From Eumeta japonica (Eukaryota > Arthropoda > Insecta > Lepidoptera > Psychidae): DNA of 64,000 bases. Position 1 is the stretch's first letter. Each line of letters opens with the position of its first letter. Position numbers and translations under genes: made by a program. The notes under the pieces are model-generated. The model was not told the DNA's origin and ran no database searches. It saw only the letters and a list, made by a program, of their open reading frames with translations. Below are positions 25,007 through 36,330 of this stretch, in pieces. The DNA lies in the NCBI GenBank assembly GCA_005406025.1, contig BGZK01002017.1, positions 21,888-85,887 on the forward strand. Reading direction: 5' to 3'.

Positions 25007-25322
25007 CCCATTTAGTTTTTTTTTTTTTATTTTGGCCTTTGACACAGTTGAGATTAATAGGAAAAAATATTATTTAAATATTTTTTCAATAACACTATTT
25101 TTTATTCAAGACTTTATTTTTTGAAGTGAAAACAACATTGAACACACTGTTTAAGGAAATTAAATTGGACAAAATAAATAGAAAAACTAAAATTATTCTA
25201 TTGAATTTTTCAACCTAAATAGCGACAGAAAGACAGTATACATTAAAATAATAATACATTTACCATAAGACACTTTTGGTAGAAAAATCAATAATTAGAA
25301 CTTTTATTTTACATTGTGTTAT

Positions 25323-25700
25323 AATATAGCCTGCTATGTGATTTTTAGTTTCGCATTGTGTAATATTACTAACACTTTGTACATCATTATTTGATAACAA
25401 ATTTAACAATAGATTTATATTGACATCCTCACCACCATATACTTTTTCTTCTACTTTTGCAATCGGGCGCTGTAATGGCAGGAATATCTCATTTTCATCA
25501 TCTTCACAATTAGCATTTGTAGACAGTTGCTATGTTATACAATGCACCAACATTGCTTTATAAGTTTCTTCTAATTGGCTACATGTTGGGGACGTATTTC
25601 TACAACGCTGGCTTTTAATTGAAGAATAGAATTTTCCAGTGGATCTTGATTGAAGTTTCAGGTCAATAAACTTCAGACACGTAAGACTTGAATTTGAACT
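25323..25700 (-). pseudogene. P-element/THAP9-like transposase fragment
   Basis: A minus-strand frame reads TGKFYSSIKSQRCRNTSPT then CSQLEETYKAMLVHC and, further on, NHIAGYI. This resembles the C-terminal block of P-element/THAP9-type transposases (l-qD-lE-ffg-iRs-gG-n--Pt--qF---y--Ll and an iaGY block). One stop interrupts it. No matching core or THAP domain lies directly upstream on this strand. The THAP-like exons in this window are on the opposite strand, so a direct link is not supported. Confidence 0.4.
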
Positions 25701-25960
25701 ATATTCATTGTAACTTTGCCTATCTTAGTCGGTATTGGGCCGTCATCACACCAGGGACGCTGGTGAATTTTTGAATTTCATCCGCGCACTTGTTTTTTTG
25801 TTTCTCGAGTCTGCATTTTAAAAAGTAATTTGTCTGTAGGTGTCATATTTTTCACTGCATTTTCGAGGCATTTTTGGCGTTGAAGCATTTTTGCAGTTTA
25901 TAATCGTTTTTGGTACATTGCAATACTATTTTTTGCATTATTAAGTTTTTTTTTATTAAC

Positions 25961-26303
25961 ATAAAATGATTGCTTTTTATTCCAAGGATCTCTGCGGTCC
26001 GATTCAACAGGGCTAAAAAAGTACGCAGAGCTCATGAAAAGCAAAATGTTAGTGCAGTCAACTGTGGTACTTTTCATTGCCAATAATCCACAAAAGTCAT
26101 TCGTGACTGATGGCAATTGGCAACTAAAAAACGCTTGCTGGAGATCTATTTTCGACATCCACTCGTTGGCCTTCAAATGTTAATTTACTTTTATTGGTAA
26201 ATGTGATTGGTGTACACATTGCAATTTAGACCTCCCATATAACAATAATAAATTTGAGAAATTAAACTTCATTATTTTGTCTCATGAGAATTCACCTTTT
26301 GAC
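25961..26303. repeat. 343-bp direct repeat, copy 1
   Basis: Nearly identical to 27770-28113, same orientation, differing at roughly ten to fifteen positions by eye. Shared start ATAAAATGATTGCTTTTT; shared end ATGAGAATTCACC..GAC. The sequence immediately after copy 1 (26281-26390) is also partly repeated at 26853-26960. The minus strand is open for a stretch in both copies but shows no known domain. Confidence 0.85.
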
Positions 26304-26329
26304 CTGTGTATATAAAGTCCACAACCAAC

Positions 26330-26850
26330 ACTAGTATGTTATATACGGTGGTATGGACGGTAGAAATACATTATTTTTGCAAAATCTGTAATTTTAATGC
26401 TGTCAGTTAAATTTCGAGCTGCCATATAATATATGCGTAGTTTGTCACATGTCGAAGACACTGCATTCCATTTGCTCTTGTCTCAAATACACGGCGCGGG
26501 AGCTTTGCCTGCCTTAGACGAGGCGGTCGGTATAGTATCGGCCGTCTTAGTGGTTTCGGCTCTAGCCATCACAACAGACTGTTGTGACTGTTTCATTAAC
26601 GTTAATTGGATCTAGAGACGCTGGTGAATTTCTGAATTTCATCCGCGCACTTGGGGTAGGATCTAGCTCGGATTCTTCAACATTTAACTGATTTTTTAGT
26701 CCCGAATTCTTGGAACCCATCGTCCCCAACATCCGATTCTTTGACCGTCGTGTCTGAATGGTACGAATCGGTATCGTCATCGGATGATAGGGCGCTGATC
26801 GCCTTTTTACCGGAGACAGATGGAGACAAGAAAGATCTATATGTCATGTT
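26330..26850 (-). pseudogene. Jockey-like LINE ORF1 (gag-like) remnant
   Basis: Minus-strand frames include SALSSDDDTDSYHSDTT, then after a frameshift DPTPSARMKFRNSP, and then a segment reading DKSKWNAVSSTCDKLRI. The last resembles the block before the zinc knuckles in Jockey-type ORF1 proteins (P-i-l-dk-kW--v-----). Frameshifts and a stop interrupt it; the RNA-binding PRE and CCHC parts are not found. The assignment rests on that block. Confidence 0.35.
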
Positions 26851-27334
26851 TTTTATGAGAAATCACACTCTGACCTGTATAGATGAATTCTACTACTAAT
26901 ACTAGTACATCATATATGGTGGTATGTACAGTATATATATATTTTTTTTTTGCTACATCCACAAATGCTTTTCAGTCAATAATAAAATTTTTGAATGCAG
27001 GGGAGGTTTTATTCACGACTCTGCACTTGTCAATCGTTTTAGTTAGTATATGGGCTTTGGCTGGTCTTCAAGTATTGTCTACTATTTACTGTGTGGTCTC
27101 CGTTACATAGAGCTTTTTATCTTTCGTGCGTGTGCGCTCTTGGTCCAGTGAGGAACCGTGTACTTTGTATAATGCAGCTAAATGTGGCAGCGTGCGTCCA
27201 CGTGGCCTATTCCTAGTAGCGTTGGCACTGCCCGAGACCTCTCTTGTACTGGTTATACCGAAAGGACCATACATTTTCAAGAGTTTGTTGTATATAGCTT
27301 TGGCGTTGTCGGTCTTATTTAAGACCGCCAGTCA

Positions 27335-27380
27335 TAGACTTGAAGACTTGCCATCCCTAGACTTGAAGACTTGCCATCCC
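27335..27380. repeat. Two exact 23-bp tandem copies
   Basis: TAGACTTGAAGACTTGCC plus ATCCC, repeated immediately. A recent local duplication inside an unassigned, probably transposon-derived segment (27080-27680). Confidence 0.95.
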
Positions 27381-27769
27381 TTTCGTGCAGTCTGTGCACC
27401 GAACAGATTGACCTTGATTGGCAAGGTCTGTTGTAATTCCATCAGTTGAACATTCAAATGGCATGCCTTGAATGACTGTTTTTGACATTCGAAAAAGAAT
27501 GTTCTCGTTAATTAATGACTTGTCGAGATTCCTGAAATCCTGTTGAAATCCTGCTTTTATTTTTGTGATTTTCTTAGCTGGAAATGTTATTGCTTTTGTC
27601 TGGATATTTTATACTAAACTCTGTTATTTCAGTTTCTGTATTGGCTCCAAAATTGAATTTTTAACTTTTATATGTCATCCCGATTCCATCAAGGCTTATT
27701 AAGGTTTCACGATCTGGTTTCAGCATGAAGCAATTTTGATTTGCAAATAGGTAATAATTCAAGTAAACC

Positions 27770-28113
27770 ATAAAATGATTGCTTTTTATTCCAAGGATCT
27801 CTGCGTTCCGATTCAACAGGGCTAAAAAAAGTTCGCAGAGCTCATGAAAAGCAAAATGGTAGTGCAGTCAACTGTGGTACTTTTCATTGCCAATAATGCA
27901 CAAAAGTCATTCGTGACTGATGGCAATTGGCAACTAAAAAACGCTTGCTGGAGATCTTTTTTCGGCATCCACTCGTTGGCCTTCAAATGTTCATTTAGTT
28001 TTATTGGTAAATGAGATTGGAGTACACATTGTAATTTAGACCTCCCATATAACAATAATAAATTTGAGAAATTAAACTTCATTATTTTGTCTCATGAGAA
28101 TTCACCCTCTGAC
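27770..28113. repeat. 343-bp direct repeat, copy 2
   Basis: Partner of 25961-26303. Its right end abuts the left end of the hAT element at 28113, so that element apparently inserted at or near the repeat border. Confidence 0.85.
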
Positions 28114-30640
28114 AGTGGCGAAGGGTGAGAAAAATATAAAGGGAAGCCGAATCTTAAAAAATTGTCAACATTAAACATTATTAATAAAAATATAACTATT
28201 ACTACCGAGCTCCGTAACGCCCTCTGGTATAACGCGGAGATATTTCATTCGCCACTTTTGGCATACTTGAAGTCAACGATAGAATACAAACAAAAGACTT
28301 CGAGCATGCATAAAAGCAGCTTTGAAAAAAGCTAATGAAGTAGTTTCCTTTAGTCGAATTTATAGCAGCGCAGTGGATAAATGAATTAAAGGAGATAAAA
28401 AAGCTATTTAAATTCTAGTGGTAATCTACGATTTTTCTTGAGAAAATGAGCTAATACCAAGTCATAAAAATTTGGCTTACTTTTGATTTGCAACAGTAAA
28501 TGTTTTTCTATAGATAACAACGCGAGATCTGAAAGCCTTTGTTCTGTCTGGTTATTCCTGAGGTACGTATGAATGCGTTTGAGAGCTGAAAAAGATCGTT
28601 CCGCGGCCGCAATTGTTATCGGAAGGGTTAAACAGATATTACATAAGCTTAAAATTTGAGGAAATGTATGTTTTAAGATATCCTTTTGTAAATGCAAAAA
28701 TAACTCGTACATATCTAATCCTTTAAGCGAGGGAGACGAATATAATACTTTTAACTCATTTTTAATGCATTTATGTCAAAATTCGAGGAAATAATAAATT
28801 TAAATTATTTAGTTTATCCTCAGGAAATGTACGTTCGAATAAATCATATTTCGACTTACTTAGTAAATCTAAAAACGACAAATTGCTTAGTGAACTATAT
28901 CTGGTTTGAATTTGATTTTAACATTATCTACAATTTCGATGAAAATACGTTTATACCTCGTTTTAAGTCTGATTCTAAGCTAAATAGACGTCGGTGTCTT
29001 CGTGGAGGCTCACTTATATCAGTGACACTGTCGTAAATTTCGTCAAACTTATTAATGAAATTACTCTCAACCCAATTTAATAGCGATTGAACTTCGCGAA
29101 TAACGACGTCTATATCACTCTGTTTATTTTGTAGTAAAGCGAAAGTAATATCTGTTCTTGCAAATAATTCAGCTAAAGTATGCAAAAAAAAGCAAAATTC
29201 CCTATCTTCTAATTTCATTAACAAACTTTCTGATATGGCAATTGATTCAGAATCCCAATCCATCGGATTTTCTATAATTATATTAAATGTTTGTATTATG
29301 TCGGATCTACAGTTACAAATGACATTAATAATACGAGAATGATACTGCCATCGAGTTTCTGCGACACCAGACAAACGACGATCTGACGTTAATTTTAAAA
29401 GACCCGAACGTTTAGTAGATTTATTAAAAAATATTATGCAATTGATGTGGCCGAAAAATTGTTTTAACTCTGGAATATTTTCTAAAGATCGAGATAACAC
29501 TAAGTTAAGTACGTGAGCATAGCAAGGAATAAAGACAGCCATTGGGCATTGTAATTTGATTTTTGTTTGTACGCCGCCCTGAGCACCCGACATCACAGCG
29601 GCCCCATCATACGACTGACCGACTAATTTTTCTTTACAATTAAACTGATCTATGACCTCTAATATACTTTGCGATAACTGATCTGCTCCACGTTCTAAAG
29701 TAACATCGAAAAAACCTACATATCTCTCTTCGATCCCCGTCTTAGTCAAATAGCGGAATATGACAGACATTTGCTCTCGATGGCTAATATCAGGTGTTTC
29801 GTCGGCTATAACCGACACGAATTTCGCAAAGTTAATTTCTGATTTAATTTCATCTCTAATGACCTGAGCTATGGACTTTATTAAATCGTTCGGAATATCG
29901 CTCGAGAGACCAGAGAACACAGAGTTCTGAGTTGAGGAACATTGCTCTAAATGCATATCTAATACTGAATCATATGTTTTTAAAAACAACAAAGTTTCTA
30001 TAATTTTTCGTCATGGCCGCGAAACGATAGCTCTTGCCTTCCTAATCAAATGGTGGTGTCTGTAAATCGCTTAATTAAATTACGGTTTCATTCTACTTTT
30101 TTATTATATGCCTCGAAAGAGTTCCCTAAAGAAATTTCAATTCTATTAATGCCAAATTCGTGCAATGCTAAAGAACTACGAATATGTTTTTCAGTTTGTA
30201 AGTGTTTTTTCGAGGAATTAGTAAAATTATTTATATCTACAAATCCGGTACTACTCCAAACGTTACTTGATTTTGAAAATAATAAACAAGGAAAACAATA
30301 TATTGTATTATGCTTACAACTGCCAGTCAACCAAGTAAATTTTTCGTAAAGTGAAACGTGGAAATGCTTACAAAAACCATCTTTACGTTTATAATCTATT
30401 TTCATATTACGTTTAGCACGATCTAACTCGATAATTTTCTGTTTTTGCTGAAACGTTAATTTTGAAAAGGAGTTTTCGCTTTGTAATAGAAAATCCGTAG
30501 TGCAGCATTCAATTGCTAAGAGTGCCATTATAAAATCGAAAATAGAAAACACTTACTGAATAAATAGAATAACAATCAATTCGTCTTAAATACCACTACA
30601 CTAACTTAGTGTCACTAACTCGTATTATATAAATTCAATT
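28112..30640 (-). mobile_element. hAT element, one end recognised
   Basis: The left terminus begins CAGTGGCGAAGGGTGAG at 28112-28113, typical of hAT inverted repeats. The transposase lies within on the minus strand. The expected complementary right end was not found before the Gypsy element, so it was probably lost at the junction near 30600-30850. Confidence 0.6.
28404..30552 (-). pseudogene. hAT transposase (TTF-finger/DUF4371 type), broken
   Basis: The N-terminal frame (30552-30088) has a TTF-type zinc finger: FTWLTGSCKHNTIYCFPC, then HLQTEKH. The main frame (29992-28928) has the DUF4371/RNase-H region: FVSVIADETPDISHREQ with the catalytic Asp, later SYDGAAVMSGAQGGVQ, and AETRWQYHS. The C-terminal frame (28712-28404) carries the dimerisation block AAAERSFSALKRI. 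Expected size is about 800 residues. A stop (TGA) and a frameshift lie near 30005-30045, around a RQELSFRGHDE block, and frame is lost at 28712-28928. Same type as zinc-finger MYM-like transposases. Not functional as it stands. Confidence 0.8.
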
Positions 30641-30864
30641 ACACTCATGACGCTATTTCAACTTTAATTCGAACTAACGCATTATTATTTACATAATGAT
30701 AATATGATACACTGAACATTATTTCTACATAATACAATTTATACAATACATATATTTTTAATTGTAACAACAAAACGAACCAACAAAATGAACAAACAAA
30801 ATTTTGAGCCTCTATATAAAATATTAACAATTTCTTCGTCAACGTCGAAGTCGTCGACTTAAGT

Positions 30865-31698
30865 TTACTTTCGATGGTGAAGAAGGCGATCTCGCGCGGT
30901 GGTTCGGCGGCGGTGCCGCTCCGGGCCGGAGTCCGAGGAGTTCGCGTCCTCGTTCTCGGCCTCCGTACTGTCACAACCACGGGACATGGTATCCCTGCCT
31001 TCTTCACCGCCTTGCGGCGATGATGATGTCGTATTGGAGTCGTTTTTGATATATTCAGCTCCTCGCCGCAATCTTCGGCAGACTGCCTTTCGTCCGCACG
31101 ATCCGCGCCTCGTGTTGTCGTGGTTTCGATTTCCGTCTGCCGCGCTCGGTCATCAGCATTGGACTGCATTTTACGAACGTGTAATCGTCGTCCGACTCGT
31201 CACTGTTATAATGCTCGTAGGCGGCCTGGGGGTGTCCTGAATGAAGGCGTCGTCGCCACCGCGCCAGTGTAATAACTGATCTACGTGTTTCTTTAGACAC
31301 TGAGTTAGTTCGTGAGTACGTACTAACCACACCCGTGATCCTAAATTTTCACGAGAGTCCCTCTTAGCCACTTATATTTATTACCGTTTTGATAATGCCG
31401 TTTCACTATAACTTTATCACCGACGGTAAAATTAATTTTCGTTTCCTCCGAAATATTTAGATTGTGAGATCTGCGAACGAGATACACTCTGAGCGAGATT
31501 TGCGGCTGACGGAGCTGGCGCGACATGTTTAGGTACGTCCTTACGTGGACACAACAAGTCGAGCCTCGTACGCACGTTCCGGCCGAGCATCAACTGCGCC
31601 GGAGAGACACCGGTCGTACTATGAACGGAGTTCCTATAGCTTAGTAAATACTTATTTACTTGGTGTTCGAGCGAAGAGACACTATTCGTTTCCGACAT
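30865..31698 (-). pseudogene. Gypsy integrase C-terminal region
   Basis: Frames in order: VNKYLLSYRNSVHSTTGVSP then AQLMLGRNVRTRLDLL (integrase tail); FTVGDKVIVKRHYQNGNKYK then WLRGTLV (GPY/F-type module); KKHVDQLLHWRGGDDAF; then a charged tail. They lie in three different frames, so at least two frameshifts separate them. Function in a live element is to help integrase contact DNA or chromatin. Confidence 0.7.
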
Positions 31699-32335
31699 TA
31701 ACGTTTTTAATGCCTTTAATAAGTTTTACGGTGATTTCCGCTTGACCATTAGATGCCGGGTGGTAAGGTGGAATCGTGACGTGTTTAATGTCGTTCACCT
31801 CGCAGTATCTACGGAACCGCGCCGAAGTGAACGGCGTCGCGTTATCGGTAACGATAGTTCGTGGTAACCCGAACCGACCTAACATTTCACTGAGCCGCCG
31901 TAATACCGGCTCGGTGCCCGCACCGTCCGCGAGCGGAGCCCACTCCACCCACTTAGAGTGCGCGTCCACCACGACGAGGTGGTGCCGCCCGCCACACTTA
32001 GCATATCCAAATGAACGCGTTCCCACGGTCGCGCGGGTACGGCCAGGGCGCGAGTGGCGCGCGGGCGGGCGGGCCGCAGCGCCGTGCACGCGCCGCACGC
32101 GCCCACTGCGCCTCGATGTCCGCATCTATCCCGGCCACCAGAACCTACGGCGCGCCTCCGCCTTAGTCTTTACTACGCCGAAATGTGAGGAATGTAATTC
32201 TCGTAAGATCCTGCCTTGTAAATTGAGCGGAATTACTACTTTGTGTCCTCTCAGAATACATCCGTCCTCTACATTTAATTGAAATCTACAGTTATAATAT
32301 GGTTTTAATTGAAAAACGGACATTTTCGGGGCCAA
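31682..32335 (-). pseudogene. Gypsy integrase: zinc-binding and catalytic core
   Basis: The frame 32335-32126 holds the N-terminal HHCC-side block ELHSSHFGVVKTKAEARRRF. The frame 32125-31682 holds the catalytic core: HHLVVVDAHSKWVEW (first Asp), GLPRTIVTDNATPFTS (second Asp), and PASNGQAEITVKLIK (Glu). The DDE triad is therefore intact, but a frame change at about 32125 and a scrambled linker separate it from the zinc domain. In a live element this protein would insert the cDNA into chromosomes. Confidence 0.8.
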
Positions 32336-33962
32336 CCATTTCTTATAAAATTAACGACAGAATGTAACATCGGATCGTTCTGTGTTTCGACTTTGATTTC
32401 TTTAATAGTTATGCTGGATTGATCATTACTCGAAATGAAATGTAAATACGAGTTAATTTCCCCGTCCTCAACATCGACGCTCGCCGCGCATGTCCCCGCG
32501 CCGCTCCCGTCGGCAGCCGCGCGCCGCGGGTGCGAGCGAGATAGATAATCCGCGACGTTATTTGCACTACGAACGTACTGTACGGTGTAATTGTATGCCG
32601 ATAAGAAAAGTGCATATCTTTGCAGCCTATTTGCCGTCATCTCGGGATCCCTTTTTGTTCCCAAATATTGATAAAAGTGGCTTATGATCGGTTTTGAGAA
32701 CAAATGGATCTGCCCTGCCATACAAATATTGGTGGAACTTTTAACACCAAAATAATCGCGGTCGCTTCTTTGTATTTGTGAATAAACACGTTCACTTGGG
32801 GAGCGCCCGAGAAGCGAACGCTATCACTCTCGGAGCCGTCCTCCTGCTGCTGCGCCAACACGGCGCCCAGGCCCGTCGGACTCGCGTCGACCGTGAGCAC
32901 GGTGGATAAACGCGGGTCGTAGTGCGCTAACGCCAGTTCCGATTCCAAGGCGCGTTTTACCGTTTCGAAAGCGCTCTGATGCGCCTCCGACCACATCCAT
33001 TTTGCACCCATTTTTAGCAAATCGTGCAAAGGGCCTAATATTGTAGACATGCGCGGGACGAATGAGCGATAATAATTAACTAAACCGAGAAACGATTTTA
33101 ATTGCGAAACATTTTTCGGAGGTTCGGCCTCTTTGATAGCCTTGACTTTTTCGGGAGAAGTATGTAGTCCATCTTTGTCTATCACGAAGCCTAAGTATTC
33201 GATGGACTTTTGAAAAAAAACACATTTTTCTTTCTGTAAGGTTAACCCCGCTTCTTGTAATCTATTTAATACTTCATTTAATCTTTTCCGATGTGTATCT
33301 TTGTTTGGCCCAGATATTAAAATATCGTCTAAAAATATACATATTCCTTCTATGCCGGCCAGAATTCGTTCCATTGTTTTTTGAAATATCGCAGGCGCCG
33401 ACGATAACCCAAAAACCAGTCGCGTAAATTGGAAAAGACCGCGGTGCGTGTTGATGCAAGTGAGCGGCTGCGAGTCCTCAGTCAGTTCGAGTTGCATATA
33501 CGCCATCGATAAGTCGAGCTTGCTAAACTCCTTGCCTTCATGTAGGCGTGCGAATAATTCCTCTATGCGTGGTAGCGGATACCTATCGATGTGCAGCACT
33601 TTATTCAGAGTGACCGAGTAATCGCCGCACACGCGCACCGTACCGTCCGACTTTAATACCGGTGTGATAGGAGTTGCGTAATCAGAGTAATTTACGCTTT
33701 TCAAAATACCCGTTTCGATCAATTTATCTAACGCTTCGTCTACTTTCGGTTTTAATGCAAACGGGACCGGTCGCGGTTTGAAAAAAATAGGCTTAGCATC
33801 GGGCTTAAGTTGTAACTGAATTTTAAATTTATTTAATTTACCTAATTTATTTGAGAAAACGGCCGGAAATTTATTCATTAATATTTTCGCTACTGATGTT
33901 TCTTCAATTACCGGATTATCTATATATTTCATTTCACTTATACCTAAATTAAATTCTGACAT
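32305..33962 (-). pseudogene. Gypsy reverse transcriptase-RNase H
   Basis: The 426-residue frame (33962-32682) shows the Ty3-type RT: VNYSDYATPITPVLKSDGTV, FSKLDLSMAYMQLEL (motif A Asp), QFTRLVFGLSSAPAIFQ, and motif C as FLDDILI near residue 210 (33324-33329), where YVDD is usual. RNase H follows with LTVDASPTGLGAVLAQ. The frame shifts near 32700 and the RNase H C-terminus continues at 32721-32305 (YVRSANNVADYLSR with its Asp). The polymerase is nearly complete; a frameshift between the two RNase H halves breaks it. Confidence 0.85.
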
Positions 33963-34024
33963 AAAATCACGCCCTAGGATAGGCGCGGGCTGGACGTGAC
34001 AGCCATTGTCAATAATATAAAATT

Positions 34025-34243
34025 TTATTTGTTTCGTGCGCCCTCTGTAGGTAACCGATAGTGAACAACTTCCGCGGGCGTTATAGGTGATCCGTCGTAA
34101 CAGCGCAAACTACCGTTAATTCGACTTAAGGCTTGGTGTTTGAAGTAGGCGGTATAGAACGTGTTCGACATAGCTGACACAGCACTACCACTGTCTACCT
34201 CGCATTCGATGCTCAACCGGTTCAGTGTTACGACCACAAACAA
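34025..34243 (-). pseudogene. Gypsy aspartic protease
   Basis: A short frame with IECEVDSGSAVSAMS, where DSG is the active-site Asp motif of retropepsins. The frame ends about 60 bases before the RT frame starts, with a frame change between. About 72 residues, a little short of the usual 100. Confidence 0.7.
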
Positions 34244-34268
34244 AGGCGAACCGTTTACACATTTAATA

Positions 34269-34540
34269 TTATAACATTTTTATTACCTTCAACATCTCCC
34301 GCGAGCTCCGCCGCCAAATAGTGGGAAGCCCTGGCGTCTCCCTTCTACCCTGCGTCGCAAATGCCCCTTTTTCGCACTTATTACACTTGTAGTTCGCAAA
34401 TCTACACTCTTTGCATTGTGATTCGCATTCCCACACACGAAACACCGAACACTGGAAGTACTTAACGGCGCGCCTCGACGTCGACCGTGCGCCGCCGCCC
34501 GCCGCTCGACGCGCTCTCCAGTGGCGCACCTTGTCCACCG
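34269..34540 (-). pseudogene. Gypsy nucleocapsid zinc knuckle region
   Basis: Across two frames the minus strand encodes a CCHC knuckle series: QCSV then C, NANHNAKS, and SCRFANYKCNKCEK. In the long frame, CRFANYKCNKCEKGAF remains. Nucleocapsid knuckles bind genomic RNA during packaging. A frameshift within the first knuckle makes this copy non-functional. Confidence 0.55.
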
Positions 34541-34588
34541 GTTGCCGTCTTCAACGCGAACACGCCGCCGACCGAGCTCGCGCCGCCA

Positions 34589-35143
34589 CTATCTCCGGCC
34601 GGTGCGCGTTGCGCAGCCGCGCGCGCACTGTACGGACTGGACCAGCTCCATCGCTGCCACGAATGTTATCTTGCCAGCATCTTCCGTGAATAAGCGTTCT
34701 TTTCCCTCATCCTGCAGACCGAGGATAAATCTGTCTCTGAGCATGATGTCTAGCTCACTTTGAAAATTGCAGTAACGGGCGAGTGTGCGCACCCGCGCTG
34801 CCCACTCTGCCACATCTTCCCCGGGCCGCTGTTCCGCGCGGTAGAAGTTATAGCGCTCGGCAAACACGCTCCGCTTGATCATAAAATGGGCATCGAAAAG
34901 AGACACCAAACGCTCATACGGAACCGCATCGAGTGAATCAGGTGCTACCAGACTTGACGCCACTCGCATTGTGTCTTCGGTGAGCGCCGTAATGAGAAAA
35001 GCGCGCCGACGCCGCTGATTTTTGTCGTTCTCGTCCGTTACGCCGTTTGCCACGCAGAACTGGGTGAGCCGCACTTTGAAGGCTTCCCAGTCATGGCTAT
35101 GATGGTCAAACGATAGTGACCCACCAAAAAGACCTAACGACAT
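34589..35143 (-). CDS. Gypsy gag, capsid portion
   Basis: 184 residues starting MSLGLFGGSL. The core W--FK-RL-QF--aN-v--e-dk-RRAFLITAL and a later PGEDVAEWAARVRTLARYC and RDRFILGLQDE are typical of insect Ty3/Gypsy gag (Mag-type). The start lies about 65 bases after the primer-binding site. The frame ends in an Arg/Gly-rich run at the knuckle region. It would assemble virus-like particles in a live element. Confidence 0.75.
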   Translation of the reverse strand: MSLGLFGGSLSFDHHSHDWEAFKVRLTQFCVANGVTDENDKNQRRRRAFLITALTEDTMRVASSLVAPDSLDAVPYERLVSLFDAHFMIKRSVFAERYNFYRAEQRPGEDVAEWAARVRTLARYCNFQSELDIMLRDRFILGLQDEGKERLFTEDAGKITFVAAMELVQSVQCARGCATRTGRR

Positions 35144-35198
35144 TGTGATATCCTTATATCACTTCTTGCACGCACTTTACACTTTATTACTATTTTCC

Positions 35199-35209
35199 TC
35201 GTCGCCAAT
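35199..35209 (-). other. Primer-binding site next to the LTR
   Basis: Reading minus, the LTR end ...CTTAACA is followed by ATTGGCGACGAGG; TGGCGACGAG is a typical Gypsy primer-binding sequence for a host tRNA 3' end. Confidence 0.6.
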
Positions 35210-35491
35210 TGTTAAGTATGAAAACTACATGTCTGCTTAGTTACAAGGTTTATTGCAAACTGACTCCTACCCACATATACACTACAGATGTATAACACCA
35301 GAATCCGCAACCGAATATAACACCTAAGAGTTCACGTTAAAGGTGAAATTATGTTACACGAATTACGATTGCGTCATTTCGTTGTCGAAGGAAACTCGCG
35401 ATCAACCGAGTTGCCAAGTCTCCCCCCCGCTCGCTCGCGGCTTGCGACCGGAGGTTCGCGGTCCGAGGCGTCGCCATAACGCTATAATACA
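35210..35491 (-). repeat. 5' LTR of the Gypsy element (282 bp)
   Basis: Bounded by TG...CA (plus-strand TGTTAAGTATG start and AATACA end). In sense orientation it contains GCAATAAACC, a polyadenylation signal, near its 3' end. A GC-rich block with a run of seven C lies near 35420. Right border is inferred from the CA and is less certain than the left. Confidence 0.6.
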
Positions 35492-35703
35492 ACTGAATAT
35501 GGAAGACTCAACATTTCACATTGATTACGACGATTGCGAACATTCTGAATTTATCGTCTAAATAACCCGGTTGCTTTCGAGTTATTTGAAGTGTTTTATA
35601 TAGGGCTTACGTTACTAACGTAAGAAGGCTGGATATTATTTACATAATTATTGAAAATTAAAAATAATTTTAAGTGTCTGTATACCAAAAAGCAATAATT
35701 TAT

Positions 35704-36330
35704 TTATTTATGAATTATGCATATTAAATATTTTATGAAAGGGAAGCCGATAAGAATCGAGTTCTTAGAAGCCGTCGCCCCTACTCGATACAGACGCTCG
35801 TCCAGAGTCGTCGCGTTTGGCGTGCGGGATAGATCATAGATCAGGATCGGAATCGCTGTCATCACAAACGATATAATTATCAATTGTCTTTCTTCTAATT
35901 CTTCAAGTCTTTCCATTTCCCAATAATTATTGGTCAACCTATTGACTTGGTTTATTTGTTTTTCTCCAATCGGCTACGGTTATTGATTCGATCGCTTCGC
36001 GGGTCAATCTCTCGAATGTATTTTTCCGATTGATTTACACTATTTGCCTCGACTTTCCGTTCTATTAAGTTCCATACGTATTCTACGGGATGTAGATCGC
36101 TTCAGTAAGGAGGTAGGCTGGACACTTCGTGATCGTTAACCTTTAATCAAAATAATAATGTTTCGGAAGACGATTTTGTATAATTCAATAATTTAACTCT
36201 TTTTTTCATCATTTTGGAGTCGTATTGAATTTTTTTTTTTCGTCCAAACAATTTTTCATATCCTGTTTAAGCTCTTGTTGCCATATTGAGGTCATTGTTA
36301 GGGATGCGTTAATTTATTTGGTATATGAGG
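35704..36330 (-). pseudogene. Decayed DDE transposase C-terminus (IS630/Tc1-mariner type)
   Basis: Minus-strand frames give FERLTREAIESITVADW followed by a stretch ending YWEMERLEELEERQLI, and an acidic tail VCDDSDSDPDL. This is the C-terminal layout of a DDE_3-type transposase whose better-preserved relative lies at 55065-56520 in this window. Stops are scattered throughout. The segment with the catalytic Glu (LPPY..NPIE) is hard to read because of decay. Confidence 0.5.

Larger units (their letters stand above)
30865..35491 (-). mobile_element. Ty3/Gypsy LTR retrotransposon, 3' LTR missing
   Basis: Order on the minus strand: 5' LTR (35210-35491), primer-binding site, gag, zinc knuckle, protease, RT-RNase H, integrase, C-terminal tail. 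Gene order PR-RT-RH-IN places it in Ty3/Gypsy; the Mag-like group is my best guess. No second copy of the LTR was found on the low-coordinate side, and the sequence changes to AT-rich near 30860. No env-like ORF was seen. The interior is GC-richer than its surroundings, which suggests a different origin or a younger age. Confidence 0.8.

Noticed and set aside
26883..27449. Plus-strand ORFs with hydrophobic stretches
   Set aside because: They look membrane-like only because of composition; the region is repeat-derived and shows no conserved domain.
30899..31240. Plus-strand ORF of 113 residues in a GC-rich stretch
   Set aside because: It is the shadow of the Gypsy integrase tail on the other strand and has no domain.
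31776..32282. Plus-strand ORF of 168 residues
   Set aside because: Antisense to the integrase catalytic core, which has a clear DDE triad; GC-rich codons create the long shadow frame.
35215..35561. Possible host exon at the Gypsy LTR (plus ORF 35343-35561)
   Set aside because: Most of it overlaps the LTR, and the remainder has no domain or splice support.
35750..35765. Second end of the hAT that begins at 28112, based on a shared GGGAAGCCGA
   Set aside because: The match is too short, in the same orientation where an inverted copy is required, and lies inside a DDE transposase remnant.
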